Source: Candidatus Methanoperedens sp.
GTDB taxonomy: Archaea; Halobacteriota; Methanosarcinia; Methanosarcinales; Methanoperedenaceae
DNA: 41,389 bases
Direction of reading: 5' to 3'
Assembly (NCBI GenBank): GCA_023249105.1
Contig: JAHFDG010000033.1
Location: forward strand, 1 to 41,389
How positions within the stretch are numbered: the stretch's first letter is position 1; every line of letters begins with the position of its first letter. The notes under the pieces are model-generated. The model worked only from the letters and a program-made list of their open reading frames with translations, did no database searches and was not told where the DNA came from. Below are positions 32,924-41,389 of the stretch, piece by piece. Position numbers and translations under genes: made by a program.

Positions 32924-34042
32924 ATGCCGAAATTGTTCCTGGTTCCTGCCATCAGCGTATTTGATGTCCACGATGCTGCTGTAAGGGATTGGCTCAATAA
33001 TCTTGATGACACTGCTATTTTCCTTCATCTTGATTATCCTTTCAAACTTCCGCGATATTTCCCTGAGAATGCAAGACGCGCCATTTTGTGCGCAGATGAT
33101 ATTCACATGGAAGTGCTTTCTTTGCTGGATATTATTGGCCCGCAGGCAGTTTTCCTTGATATTTCAACCGACATGTTCGAACTTGAAAATAAATACAATA
33201 AAAGACTTATCTCACCCCACGATTTCTGGGCGCGGTATTATGAAACAGCCTCGGAAGATATGGATGAGCCTGCAAAAACCCTGTACAGGATTTATATAAA
33301 CGAGATTGTGGATAAGAATACAAGGCTTATCGAAAGTAAAGACAGGCTTCCATTAAGCGTTGTTTTTTATGGTCTTGATAAGAAATCCCATGAGGATTTT
33401 TTTGCGGCATATGAAGACATTTTTGAAAAAGACGGCGAGTTCCTGTTACAGGCTGCAAAGGCTATCAATGAATTGATGAACTTGCGTGAAAAACCAAAAC
33501 ACCTCTGGTACAGTCCCTTGAAAGCCAGGCAAATGGCAATCTCGTACGAGGAAACTGAAAAATTCTATAATGAGCTTATAAACCGACTTGGAAGACTTCT
33601 TAAATTCAAAGTCAGGGATTATATTGTTAAAAGCCTGAGCCTGGAAGCCCGTGCATTTATATCGTCGTACGAAAAATTCCTGGATTATAAGATTAAAGTT
33701 GATGAAATAAAAATCTCAAATATCATCGAAGGTTTGAATGTTTTAACAGCCCAATCGGATTATCCCGCTATTGCAGTATTATGTGAGCCGGTACACTATT
33801 TTGCTTTATTGGACGCATTAAGAAAAGACAGAAGCCTGAATCAAAAGGGTATCACAATTGAAGAACACGATATTGCTTCACTGATGGATAAAATAAAACC
33901 GTTTATCCAGAAGAACAGGATAATGCAGAGTAACTATGAAATGGCTTTGAACATTCTTGGAATGGAAAAAGCAAAAGAATACGATACACCAAATGCGATT
34001 CTTGTCCCTAAAAGTTATGATTTATCAAAATCGCCCATATAA
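32924..34042 (+). CDS. Hypothetical protein, largely helical
   Basis: About 372 residues, ATG at 32924 (TTG at 32921 is adjacent). Not recognised. The start is a strand-rich segment (LFLVPAISVFDVHDAAVRDW, then AIFLHLDYPF). The remainder is alternating charged helices (LINRLGRLLKFKVRDYIVKS). No metal motif or known catalytic signature stands out, and no signal peptide or membrane segment. It follows the 79-residue gene, and its end overlaps the convergent MgtC-like gene by about 35 bases. Length and codon use look like a real gene. Confidence 0.65.
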   Translation: MPKLFLVPAISVFDVHDAAVRDWLNNLDDTAIFLHLDYPFKLPRYFPENARRAILCADDIHMEVLSLLDIIGPQAVFLDISTDMFELENKYNKRLISPHDFWARYYETASEDMDEPAKTLYRIYINEIVDKNTRLIESKDRLPLSVVFYGLDKKSHEDFFAAYEDIFEKDGEFLLQAAKAINELMNLREKPKHLWYSPLKARQMAISYEETEKFYNELINRLGRLLKFKVRDYIVKSLSLEARAFISSYEKFLDYKIKVDEIKISNIIEGLNVLTAQSDYPAIAVLCEPVHYFALLDALRKDRSLNQKGITIEEHDIASLMDKIKPFIQKNRIMQSNYEMALNILGMEKAKEYDTPNAILVPKSYDLSKSPI

Positions 34043-35306
34043 TAAGAACAATCGTACCGAATATTATGAAGCGAGTGAAGGACTTTTTTATCAATTGCAT
34101 AAGTTCAGGCGGCCCTGACCATTTTACAAGCATCATCTTATTGCCTGTGCTTATTATACTTGCAAGAACTGCGGTTATCGCCGCTGTATTGTATGAGACA
34201 TTACCGCTGACAGCAAGCGCCGTCACTGATGCTGTTACCACGGCGCTACTTATGAATCCACCCAGCGCAATCGCATAAACTCCCGCAACACCTGCCCACA
34301 GGTAGGCAAATCTTGAAATAAAAGATAATGCAGTGAACCCGAAAGCGAATTTTACAGCCGAGGAAAGCGCAAACGGGGACTGCAATTTTATAGTCTCGCT
34401 TGAAACCATGCGGTCCCTTGATTTAATAACTGCGGCTGCCGCAAACAGGATAATGACAATCTGCACTGGTGCCATCAATAAAAGCACTTTTCCGCTGGGG
34501 TCTACAATGAAAGCTATGACCATGTTCCTTACCAGCATTGCAGCATTTGAAAGGATAATCCCCAGATAACTTGATTCTATCAACTCGCCTCTTTTTTTTG
34601 CCATCGCAGCAAGGGCGCCTGTCGTTGCTTCGCTGTTCACAAGCCCGCCAAGCATCCCGGAAACAGGTATCCCGCGTTTTGTCCCGAGCTGCTTCATGAT
34701 GATAAAGCTGATGAAGCTGACAGTCGCTACTATTATCACAATCAGGAGAATCGTCCTTGGATTAATTACACCCATGAATAATTCATTCGGCGTAATGGGA
34801 AAGAGTATGAATACAACTGCAAGAAATCTTACCCCGCTTAAGATTTCATCATCAGTAAGATTGGTGGCAAATGAATGAAGAGGACGTTTTTCTGCAAGGA
34901 GGAGTGTAATAATCACAGCACCTGCGATTGCCGGGATATATAATTCATAAGTTATCAAGACACCAAGCAGGAACGTACAATACAATGCAATCGGGCCGGT
35001 TATCCCGGGCATTTTCAATAGTACATTTTTTATGTAAATGTATAGTGCAGATATTATCGCAAAAAAAGCAAGGGAAATTAGAAGAATTCCTGAAACGATT
35101 TTCATTGCCAGATACGAAGAAACCATTCCCGCGATGCAGGCAATAGTAAAAGAACGAATCCCTGCTATCAGTTCCATTGTTTCAGGGCGCTTGTGTTCCC
35201 TTTCGATCCCGATGAGAACCCCGATAAGCGTAGCCAGTGCTAATTTTTGGAAAAAATCGAAATTGACATCCATATTGTTTAAAGACTGCGATACCAGGTC
35301 AATCAT
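34008..35306 (-). CDS. MgtC/SapB - DUF4010 membrane protein
   Basis: 432 residues with about eleven to twelve hydrophobic segments. The N-terminal MgtC/SapB block is visible: LATLIGVLIGIEREHKRPET with the conserved Arg-Glu, then AGIRSFTIACIAGM. The C-terminal half (GMLGGLVNSEATTGALAAMA, then IISTGNKMMLVKW) is the DUF4010 domain. Members are membrane proteins linked to magnesium or other cation homeostasis in some bacteria; the transported solute here is unknown. ATG at 35306. Its end overlaps the unknown plus-strand gene by 35 bases. Confidence 0.85.
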   Translation of the reverse strand: MIDLVSQSLNNMDVNFDFFQKLALATLIGVLIGIEREHKRPETMELIAGIRSFTIACIAGMVSSYLAMKIVSGILLISLAFFAIISALYIYIKNVLLKMPGITGPIALYCTFLLGVLITYELYIPAIAGAVIITLLLAEKRPLHSFATNLTDDEILSGVRFLAVVFILFPITPNELFMGVINPRTILLIVIIVATVSFISFIIMKQLGTKRGIPVSGMLGGLVNSEATTGALAAMAKKRGELIESSYLGIILSNAAMLVRNMVIAFIVDPSGKVLLLMAPVQIVIILFAAAAVIKSRDRMVSSETIKLQSPFALSSAVKFAFGFTALSFISRFAYLWAGVAGVYAIALGGFISSAVVTASVTALAVSGNVSYNTAAITAVLASIISTGNKMMLVKWSGPPELMQLIKKSFTRFIIFGTIVLIIWAILINHNF

Positions 35307-35434
35307 TGATAATCAATCAATAATAATTTTTAAAATACTTATGTCCTTTCATCAGATGTTTTGTTGCAGAAGAACCAACTTGAACTTATCCGGTATAAGA
35401 AAGATAATATTATTAGAGAACATTACTTGAAGAT

Positions 35435-36199
35435 ATGAAAATAGTAATGTCTGTTGGCGGGTCGGTTCTTGCACGCGAGTTAAATCCTGAGAAATTCAAA
35501 AGCTATGCATTGATGTTAAAGGAGCTCTCAAAGAAAAATACCGTATTTGTTGTCACTGGGGGCGGGAGAGCAGCGCGCGATTATATTAATGTGGCAAGGG
35601 GGCTCGGGGCGGATGAAGCGACCTGCGATGTCATGGGGATAGAAATAACCCGTATTAATGCCAGGCTCCTGATTGCAGCTCTTGGCGAGTCGGCATACCA
35701 TGAACCACCTCTTGATTATCAGCAGGCGAAAAAGGCAAGCTTAAGCGGAAAGATTGTTGTCATGGGCGGGGTTGTACCGGGACAGACAACCGACGCTGTA
35801 TCAGCAGTCCTTTCAGAATACATCGGCGCTGACCTTCTAATTAATGCTACATCAACAGATGGCGTTTATACTTCTGACCCGAAGAAAAATAAAGATGCAC
35901 AGAAATTTGAAACCATGACACCGGCGCAGCTCATCGAGGTTGTAATGAAGACAGAAATGGTCGCGGGCGCAAACTCACCCGTTGACCTGCTGGCAGCTAA
36001 AATCATTGAGCGAAGCAATATCAAGACCATAGTATTAAACGGGGAATCTCCACAAAATATCTTTGATGCGGTTTATGGTAACCATAAAGGCACGGTGATT
36101 GAAAAAAATAGAGCGCATGCAGGTCCAAAAAAGAAAAATGACACTGGAGAAGATCCCTGCAATCTTGGTTATTTCAGTACTAACGGCTGTGATTCATGA
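35435..36199 (+). CDS. pyrH: UMP kinase, archaeal type
   Basis: 254 residues. It phosphorylates UMP to UDP with ATP. VMSVGGSVLARELNPEKF and FVVTGGGRAARDYI form the amino-acid-kinase core; NATSTDGVYTSDPKKNKDA is the typical nucleotide-binding stretch. The usual family end would fall near the GTVIE block (about residue 221), so about 30 extra basic/Cys-containing residues follow. This tail overlaps in a second frame a hydrophobic reading frame (36138 onward) and may have arisen when the IS200-type element inserted downstream. ATG at 35435. Confidence 0.88.
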   Translation: MKIVMSVGGSVLARELNPEKFKSYALMLKELSKKNTVFVVTGGGRAARDYINVARGLGADEATCDVMGIEITRINARLLIAALGESAYHEPPLDYQQAKKASLSGKIVVMGGVVPGQTTDAVSAVLSEYIGADLLINATSTDGVYTSDPKKNKDAQKFETMTPAQLIEVVMKTEMVAGANSPVDLLAAKIIERSNIKTIVLNGESPQNIFDAVYGNHKGTVIEKNRAHAGPKKKNDTGEDPCNLGYFSTNGCDS

Positions 36200-36239
36200 T
36201 TCTGCTATCGGCAAATATTTAAAATCCAAAAGTCAAATT

Positions 36240-36289
36240 GCGGCGGTGCACCCACGCTGCAAGCAGCGGGGCATGATTCGCACCGCCGC
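36240..36289. repeat. Inverted repeat at the 3' side of the IS200-type element
   Basis: GCGGCGGTGC (36240-36249) pairs exactly with GCACCGCCGC (36280-36289). Inside lies a second small hairpin, GCTGC AA GCAGC followed by GGGGCATGATTC, which resembles the hairpin at the other end of the element (36800-36830). The outer stem abuts the tnpA stop. It is probably the right-end structure recognised by the transposase. Confidence 0.65.
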
Positions 36290-36750
36290 TAAGGTTGTTC
36301 GAATTCAAAAAGCTTCATCTGTGCATAACCTTCTTTTTCTTCAGGCGTACCCTGTGTTTCGATGTAATTCCGTATAATTTCTGCTGTAATACCATCGCCT
36401 ACCGTCCCTATGTAACCTCCATCACTCCAAAATTCCCCTCCCCAAAGCTGTTTTTTAATTTCAGGGTACTGCTTAAACAATTCTCTTGCCGTAATACTTT
36501 TAATAATTTGCATTACCCGCGAAGGTGCATACTTGGGGGCTGCTTCTAAAAAAACATGTACATGATCGCCATCAGTTCCTAGAGCGTCAAACTCAAACCA
36601 ATATCTTTTGCCAATCTCCAAACACAGATTTTTGAAGTTGTTTATTCTATCTTTCTCAAATAGCAATTTCTTTCTATACTTCACACATAGCACCATGTGG
36701 TATCTTATTTTGTAAACACAATGGCTTGCACGCCTTAATTCTACCATCAC
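36289..36750 (-). mobile_element. tnpA: IS200/IS605 family transposase TnpA (Y1 type)
   Basis: 153 residues. VYKIRYHMVLCVKYRKKLL opens the Y1 HUH fold; DGDHVHVFLEAAPKYAPSRV carries the HUH metal-binding pair, and NYIETQG near residue 130 holds the catalytic Tyr. Length is usual for IS200-type TnpA. ATG at 36750 (or the next codon). No tnpB accompanies it, so this is an IS200-like element. Hairpins lie on both sides, within about 80 bases of the gene. It has landed between pyrH and the DUF6159 gene. Confidence 0.92.
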
Positions 36751-36796
36751 TCTTCATAATGTTCTCACGTTTAAAATTGCTTCGTGAGTTTATCCC

Positions 36797-36830
36797 AACC
36801 GCAGCAAGCTGCGGGGTATTCAGATAAAAT
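36797..36830. repeat. Hairpin at the 5' side of the IS200-type element
   Basis: CCGCAGC (36799-36805) pairs with GCTGCGG (36808-36814) around a 2-base loop, followed by GGTATTCAGATAAAAT. The last 26 bases match 10426-10451 upstream of mdh at 23 positions. This is the left-end type structure of IS200/IS605 elements. Confidence 0.65.
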
Positions 36831-36844
36831 CAACAGGAGAAAAT

Positions 36845-37708
36845 ATGTTTGAAAATATATTCAAGGGATTTTCCTTCATAAAGGAGAGTTTCAGTTTGAT
36901 TGCAAAAGATGCCACTCTTATCAAACCCTCAATTTATTCGATATTCGTAGCAATATTTTTTACAATCTTTTCTGTTATCGTTCTTTTTCTTCTGCAACCT
37001 GTGATACCGACAGGGATATTTTACATCCTTGTTTTCCTCGTGCTTCTCGGGGATTATTACATTTCTTACTTTTTCACAGCCATGACCGCTTTCCTTGTGT
37101 ATGATTTCTTCAAAGATGGCAAAGCCACCATGTCAGAGGCATGGGAAGCCACGAAAAAGAATGCCCTGACATTATTTTATTTAAGCATCATCTCAGCAAT
37201 CATATACATTATTACAAGCGTTCTTCGAAGACGGGAAAGAGAAAGAGGTGGTGTCGGCGGCGGAATTACAGACATGATTCTTGGATTTATTGAATCGGTC
37301 TGGACTGTGGCGACCTATTTCATCATCCCTGCTATTGTCATAGAGGACAGGGACATAAAAGGTGCAGTGGCAAGGGCTGCTGATATCATGAAGAAGAATC
37401 TTCTACCCATCGGTGTGGGTGAGATTGCTGTTGGGTTCGTGACTGGTATTCTTTCCTTCATCGGAATAATAGTCGCCATCGTTGTCGGTGTAATGTTATT
37501 CAATGCTATTGGCGCCGTAACCGGCGCGCTGGTCGCGATACTGGTTGCCGCGGTGCTGATTATCCTGATAGTGGCGCTGTCCATGTATATCACTACGGCT
37601 TACCATACGTGTTTATTCCTGTGGGCAAGAGATGTTGAAGCGGCGAAGATTGGCGCGCCTGGAACAATAAAACCGCCGGCGCCGATTGCGAATGCGATGG
37701 GCGTGTGA
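36845..37708 (+). CDS. DUF6159 family membrane protein
   Basis: 287 residues. The start FKGFSFIKESFSLIAKDATL and the glycine-rich hydrophobic body resemble the DUF6159 family, multi-pass membrane proteins of unknown function in archaea and bacteria. About six membrane segments are visible (for example YSIFVAIFFTIFSVIVLFLL, then IIVAIVVGVMLFNAIGAVTG). The charged cytoplasmic loop RRRERERGGVGGG is in the middle. CAGGAGAAAAT precedes the ATG. Only about 15 bases separate it from the IS200-type end, which may therefore supply or block its promoter. Confidence 0.72.
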   Translation: MFENIFKGFSFIKESFSLIAKDATLIKPSIYSIFVAIFFTIFSVIVLFLLQPVIPTGIFYILVFLVLLGDYYISYFFTAMTAFLVYDFFKDGKATMSEAWEATKKNALTLFYLSIISAIIYIITSVLRRRERERGGVGGGITDMILGFIESVWTVATYFIIPAIVIEDRDIKGAVARAADIMKKNLLPIGVGEIAVGFVTGILSFIGIIVAIVVGVMLFNAIGAVTGALVAILVAAVLIILIVALSMYITTAYHTCLFLWARDVEAAKIGAPGTIKPPAPIANAMGV

Positions 37709-37783
37709 AAATAATAGTTACAAGGAATATATATTTGACAAGCCCAATATGTGGTATGGATTAACTGGATACATATTGCAACT

Positions 37784-37912
37784 ATGAAAATCAACAAGAA
37801 CATTCATAATAAAATAAATCCGCAATATCTTAAAAAATTAGAAAAAATACAGCAACAGAAGGGTATTAGATTCAAAAGTGTTGAGGAATTTGAAGCTTAT
37901 TTCCCTGATTAA
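37784..37912 (+). CDS. 42-residue basic ORF, antitoxin-like
   Basis: A 42-codon frame, MKINKNIHNKINPQYLKKLE at the start and FKSVEEFEAYFPD at the end. The composition (Lys/Asn/Gln-rich, one helix, then an acidic end) is like small antitoxins or their DNA-binding parts. No partner toxin is visible. No strong ribosome-binding site; ATTGCAACTATG precedes it. AT-rich relative to neighbours. Confidence 0.4.
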   Translation: MKINKNIHNKINPQYLKKLEKIQQQKGIRFKSVEEFEAYFPD

Positions 37913-37915
37913 TTT

Positions 37916-38776
37916 TTATTCTTCCACCCTCGCCACATTCATATTCCTCGAAAGCCCCATCGCCTCAGCCACAGACTCGCATTTAGTCTTCAAAAGATAG
38001 GCTATCGGTTTGAAATCATACTCTGACATTGTCTCATAATTCGCCATACCCTTGCTGATAATCAGCGATGCCTTCCCGATCGCCTCCACAAGCTCAGGCG
38101 GCGCTTCTTGCAAACACAAACCGATAGCGTTAGAACCCGTGGTGAGAACCCGGTCAACCATTTTGTCAAGCCCGAGTTCCATTACCTCTTTCATGGTAAC
38201 ATCATTCAGAATCGGCGCTCCCCTGACAACGAGCGTGATTTTGCCTCCGAATTTCCGAATCTCCTCGAATAACAGTATATCGAACACTATCTCACCGCAG
38301 TTATCAGCAAGATATACCACGTTTTTGAGCATTTTTTTCATCCTGTCGGTGTCGTCCACGTCAAGTCCGCACTGAAATTGTTTGAGCATCGTTTCTTTCG
38401 CTGTCGCTTTATCGGCATCAAACCCCAGCACCCCGAAATCAAAGGAGTTACCGATGATGGAAACAAGCACAGCGCGCCTGAACGAATCCTCTTCTGACAC
38501 AAAATCACGCACCAGGGGCAAGAGATTCTTTGCAGCCTCATTGCTTTGCTGCTTTTTTTCCCGGTATGGATCAATATCCCCCAGAACCCGGTATGCTTCC
38601 CTGTGTATCTTCGTACTAAGGTGTGTCGCAGGCGCACCGTCCACAAAGTAATTCCGAAGCACCTCGATTCCTGCAAGCACAGCCTTCTTCTGCAATTCTA
38701 TTTCTTTTGTGGAAAGCTCAGCCTCGAACTGGACTCTCGATAATAAGCACGGTGCACATCTTGGATGGATTTTCAA
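37916..38776 (-). CDS. DUF89 family phosphatase (ARMT1-like), archaeal
   Basis: 286 residues. The start MKIHPRCAPCLLSRVQFEAE is typical of the archaeal DUF89 type, and VYLADNCGEIVFDILLFEEI carries the Asp residues of the metal-dependent site. DUF89 proteins are damage-control phosphatases acting on abnormal phosphometabolites; the natural substrate here is unknown. Translation starts with TTG at 38776, preceded by AGGAG. It lies 10 bases after the polymerase gene on the same strand, so the two are cotranscribed. Confidence 0.88.
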   Translation of the reverse strand: MKIHPRCAPCLLSRVQFEAELSTKEIELQKKAVLAGIEVLRNYFVDGAPATHLSTKIHREAYRVLGDIDPYREKKQQSNEAAKNLLPLVRDFVSEEDSFRRAVLVSIIGNSFDFGVLGFDADKATAKETMLKQFQCGLDVDDTDRMKKMLKNVVYLADNCGEIVFDILLFEEIRKFGGKITLVVRGAPILNDVTMKEVMELGLDKMVDRVLTTGSNAIGLCLQEAPPELVEAIGKASLIISKGMANYETMSEYDFKPIAYLLKTKCESVAEAMGLSRNMNVARVEE

Positions 38777-38786
38777 GGTTTTTCTC

Positions 38787-41375
38787 CTAAAATTCGAATA
38801 ATTGCCTCTGCTTGGTTTCTGCCTGCACCTTTTTCTCCCCCATCCATCTTAACATTTCCCCGGTCACGCCAAAATCTGCCAAAATGCGCTCAACAGGAGG
38901 AAGTATCTGTTTATTGATATAGTAATCCACATCAAGAGGCAGCTTTTTCTCTCTTGCGTAATCAGGGTCTTCCGCCCTGTCCACAAAAAGACCTTTTCCT
39001 GCTAAGATCACAAAGGGTATCCTGTCGCCCACATTGGCAATTATGCCTCTTTTTTTCAATTTCTCAATCACGGTTATGTGCGGCTGTTTGTTCTTATAAC
39101 TCTCGACTTTTTTGGTATACTGCCGCGTCAAAACAAGGTCGTCAAACAGCTCAGTATCTTTGCTTGCATCTATCGACCTTATGCGGTTTATGATATCCTT
39201 CACAAGAAGAACAGCCTCGTCCACCTTCGCTTCTTTCAGCACGAGTTCAAGCACTTTTTCCACGGTCTTCGTGGTCAGCTCGCACCAGTCGCGGCGAACA
39301 GTCTCCATGCCTTTTACCTTAATTTTTTCCTTCATGCCCTGCGCCGTTTTCTCCACTATTAGAAGAGCATAGCGCTTTTTGGCAAGGAATATGGCGCGCC
39401 TTGCAAATGAGTCAAAAACAAGTTCCATAGGCTTAACGAGCGATGCTGTAACAGTATCTGCGATGCTGTTACCCACAAGCTGCGCCTCACCAAACGTGAG
39501 TTCTTTGTCAAGGAGATGCACGAAAACGCTGTCCGTATCCCCGTATACAACAGATAAACCAATGCGCTTCCCGTCTTTAACTTCATCCTTTCTAAAAGCC
39601 CTGCCGTCCTTAAGGATTATTTCATTTATATCCTCCTCAATCAGCTTTTTGGTACGCAGGATATTCTCGCGCCCGAAACTTGTGACTGCGCTTGCAAGGG
39701 TCAAACTATAAAGCCTTGCCCTTGCATATCCGGAATAACCATAGAAGCTGTTAAGAAGGATTTTGAGCGCAAGCTGCGTGGCGTCAAGCACGCGTTTTTC
39801 CTCCTCGCTTGCGGTCTTCATTTTTGCACGCGTCTCCTGCCTGCGGTTAAGTAAATCCTCAAGTATGGAAGGTACGATGCCTTTTACAACATTGCGGGAA
39901 ACAAAAACCCCGCCCGTAGGCGCAACGACTACATCGTCGGGTCTCTCGCCTACTACCTCGGTGGTATAGCACAGGTTATGCGCCATCATTATGGTCGGGT
40001 AAAGCGATTTGTAATCAAGGATTACGATATTCTCAAGCAGTCCTTTCTTCGGCGGCAGCACCTCTGCGCCTGCCAGTTCCTCTCCTTCATCATAGCGCTC
40101 ATCAGACATCTCGCCCGTGGGGCGCGCCGGCAGCACCCTGTCGTGCCTCTTGTACTCCTTGAGGATGAGATTCTCCACCATCTGGGTCTGTCCGCCGTCA
40201 AGGATGTCCTGGAGAAGCGTTCCGCTCACCCTGGCAAGAGCTATGTATTTGTCTATAAGCCGCAGTTTCAGGAGGAACGCGAGGGCAAGCTCAGAGTCAC
40301 GCCTTGCATATTCGATGAACTTTGACAGCTTCTCCCCGTTATCATTCCAGTAGGCTTCCATCTCAAGGAAAGGTATGTCGAGTTTCTCAGCGCTGAGGAG
40401 TTCCTTTGCTGCATTCCTGAGCGTGTACTGCTTCAGGCTGAACTCACGGCGCAAAAGCGGCAGCACATCCACGGCGATGCGCCCCATCACGCTTACTCTT
40501 GTGACATTCCCGATTTTCCTGTAATAGAGAGTCCTTCCGTCCCGGCCTGCTATCGGGTCTATCCTTGCTCCTTTTTTATTGAGCGCTTTTATCCTGTCAA
40601 CGATATATGGAATATCAAAACCGTTTGAGTTGTAGCCCACAAGGATATCGGGGTCGTATTCCCTGATTATCTCGAAGAACCTTCTCAGCATTGCATCTTC
40701 GCTGCCGCAGCTCTCTATATCCCCTTCCATTTTTACTCCTTTTCCCACAAGCACAAGCGTCTTTTTACTATTAAATTCCGGCGCAAATGCAAGACTTATA
40801 AGGACGATGGGTGAGTTTTCCGGCGCCGGCATGGCGCCATGCAAGGGGAGACACTCGATATCAAAAGCAAGATTCCGAAGGGGCGCGTTTTTCAGGATTT
40901 CAACTGGTTTTACTTTGCGTGATGTTATCCTGACGCTGCTTAAAACCTCATTGCTTATCGGATTCCCTTCCGGTTCAACTGTTGCCCAGCCCATGCCTCC
41001 AAGCCCTGTATCCACCATGTACCTGTTCCTGAAAAGAATGTCTGTTTCATATACTTCTTCCACCATGTTCCTGACATCGTCACGGATGATGGGTACGCTT
41101 TTCGGGTCAAAGAGGATGATTTTTAGCATGCTGGTTTTGTTTTTGAAATAGCCTACTGGTTCAAAACGTAGAACGGGCTCGACCCTTTTTATATGTTCTT
41201 TGAACTTTTCCTGAAGAATTCCAGCCATTTCAGGCTCGGCTTTTGCATAAAAATACGGTTCAAAGCCTGGAACCATGCAGCAGACGCTGTTTCCTGATTC
41301 GTCTCTTCCATAGAGCCTTACTACAGGCTTATCTTCGCTGTAAGTGTAGTCGGCATCAAGAATCTGGAAGTTCAT
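38787..41375 (-). CDS. polB: DNA polymerase family B (PolB)
   Basis: 862 residues. Replicative or repair DNA polymerase of the archaeal B family with 3'-5' proofreading. Exonuclease motifs: FDIECLPLHG, VGYNSNGFDIPYI and YARRDSELAL. Polymerase motifs: DYKSLYPTIMMAHNL (A), KILLNSFYGYSGYA (B), VYGDTDSVF (C), and AKKRYALLI. All acidic catalytic residues are present, so it looks active. The last residues QRQLFEF form a PCNA box. ATG at 41375, only 14 bases before the window end, so the upstream context is unseen. Confidence 0.95.
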   Translation of the reverse strand: MNFQILDADYTYSEDKPVVRLYGRDESGNSVCCMVPGFEPYFYAKAEPEMAGILQEKFKEHIKRVEPVLRFEPVGYFKNKTSMLKIILFDPKSVPIIRDDVRNMVEEVYETDILFRNRYMVDTGLGGMGWATVEPEGNPISNEVLSSVRITSRKVKPVEILKNAPLRNLAFDIECLPLHGAMPAPENSPIVLISLAFAPEFNSKKTLVLVGKGVKMEGDIESCGSEDAMLRRFFEIIREYDPDILVGYNSNGFDIPYIVDRIKALNKKGARIDPIAGRDGRTLYYRKIGNVTRVSVMGRIAVDVLPLLRREFSLKQYTLRNAAKELLSAEKLDIPFLEMEAYWNDNGEKLSKFIEYARRDSELALAFLLKLRLIDKYIALARVSGTLLQDILDGGQTQMVENLILKEYKRHDRVLPARPTGEMSDERYDEGEELAGAEVLPPKKGLLENIVILDYKSLYPTIMMAHNLCYTTEVVGERPDDVVVAPTGGVFVSRNVVKGIVPSILEDLLNRRQETRAKMKTASEEEKRVLDATQLALKILLNSFYGYSGYARARLYSLTLASAVTSFGRENILRTKKLIEEDINEIILKDGRAFRKDEVKDGKRIGLSVVYGDTDSVFVHLLDKELTFGEAQLVGNSIADTVTASLVKPMELVFDSFARRAIFLAKKRYALLIVEKTAQGMKEKIKVKGMETVRRDWCELTTKTVEKVLELVLKEAKVDEAVLLVKDIINRIRSIDASKDTELFDDLVLTRQYTKKVESYKNKQPHITVIEKLKKRGIIANVGDRIPFVILAGKGLFVDRAEDPDYAREKKLPLDVDYYINKQILPPVERILADFGVTGEMLRWMGEKKVQAETKQRQLFEF

Positions 41376-41389
41376 AATGGTTAGATTTG

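Noticed and set aside
1-41389. tRNA or rRNA genes
   Set aside because: I looked for tRNA arms and conserved T-loop words in the spacers and saw none convincing; a covariance-model scan would settle this.

Overview
The window is archaeal. It carries a type II glyceraldehyde-3-phosphate dehydrogenase, the purine ligase PurP, a family-B DNA polymerase and a FEN1 nuclease that both end in PCNA-binding boxes, an archaeal-type AspRS, an archaeal UMP kinase, SMC, and the delta and gamma subunits of the CODH/acetyl-CoA decarbonylase/synthase. CdhD and CdhE together with the CooT-like protein point to a methanogen or a methane-oxidising relative. I infer a Methanosarcinales-type genome, possibly the ANME-2d / Methanoperedens group, but no marker here proves it. 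Many genes look leaderless (a TATA-like box about 20-30 bases before the start codon); others have clear GGAGG/GGTGA sites and some start with TTG or GTG.

Region 1 (1-6.4 kb) is an accessory island. The tail of an ISAzo13-type transposase enters from the left. It faces a very AT-rich type I-D CRISPR effector operon on the minus strand (cas10d/csc3, csc2, csc1). The first gene of that operon encodes a zinc-knuckle protein of different base composition that overlaps or abuts cas10d. A 364-base gene-free gap with GTTCGTA-type repeats follows, then a minus-strand cas6. No cas3, cas1/2/4 or repeat-spacer array is visible.

Region 2 (6.4-15.2 kb) is core: ftsZ, cdhE-cdhD, malate dehydrogenase (with a relic resembling an IS200 end in its leader), a minimal TrmO/TsaA-like protein with fen, GAPDH, a CooT-like nickel protein, and a bactofilin-like beta-helix protein.

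Region 3 (15.2-25.2 kb) mixes small membrane, zinc and redox proteins (YkgJ-type Cys cluster, Fe/Mn-SOD, a zinc ribbon, a desulforedoxin-like rubredoxin-fold protein, an ICMT-like methyltransferase) with smc and its coupled coiled-coil partner, aspS, and a DUF488 protein. It also holds two conspicuous inverted repeats.

Region 4 (25.2-27.4 kb) is the most striking operon: an E1-like (MoeB/UbaA) adenylyltransferase, a TusA-like protein and three DsrE-superfamily proteins resembling TusD, TusC and TusB. Between the TusD-like and TusC-like genes lies an 83-base spacer with three successive perfect hairpins. The same spacer encodes a 27-codon ORF whose stop overlaps the next start (ATGA). This looks like an archaeal sulfur relay that joins ubiquitin-like activation with Tus-type persulfide transfer.

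Region 5 (27.4-41.4 kb) holds manC-type sugar nucleotide synthesis, purP, and a membrane-anchored winged-helix regulator diverging from an exported coiled-coil/beta-repeat protein plus lipoprotein. It continues with unknown genes, an MgtC/DUF4010 transporter-like protein, pyrH, an IS200/IS605-type tnpA with end hairpins, a DUF6159 membrane protein, a tiny antitoxin-like ORF, a DUF89 phosphatase and DNA polymerase B.
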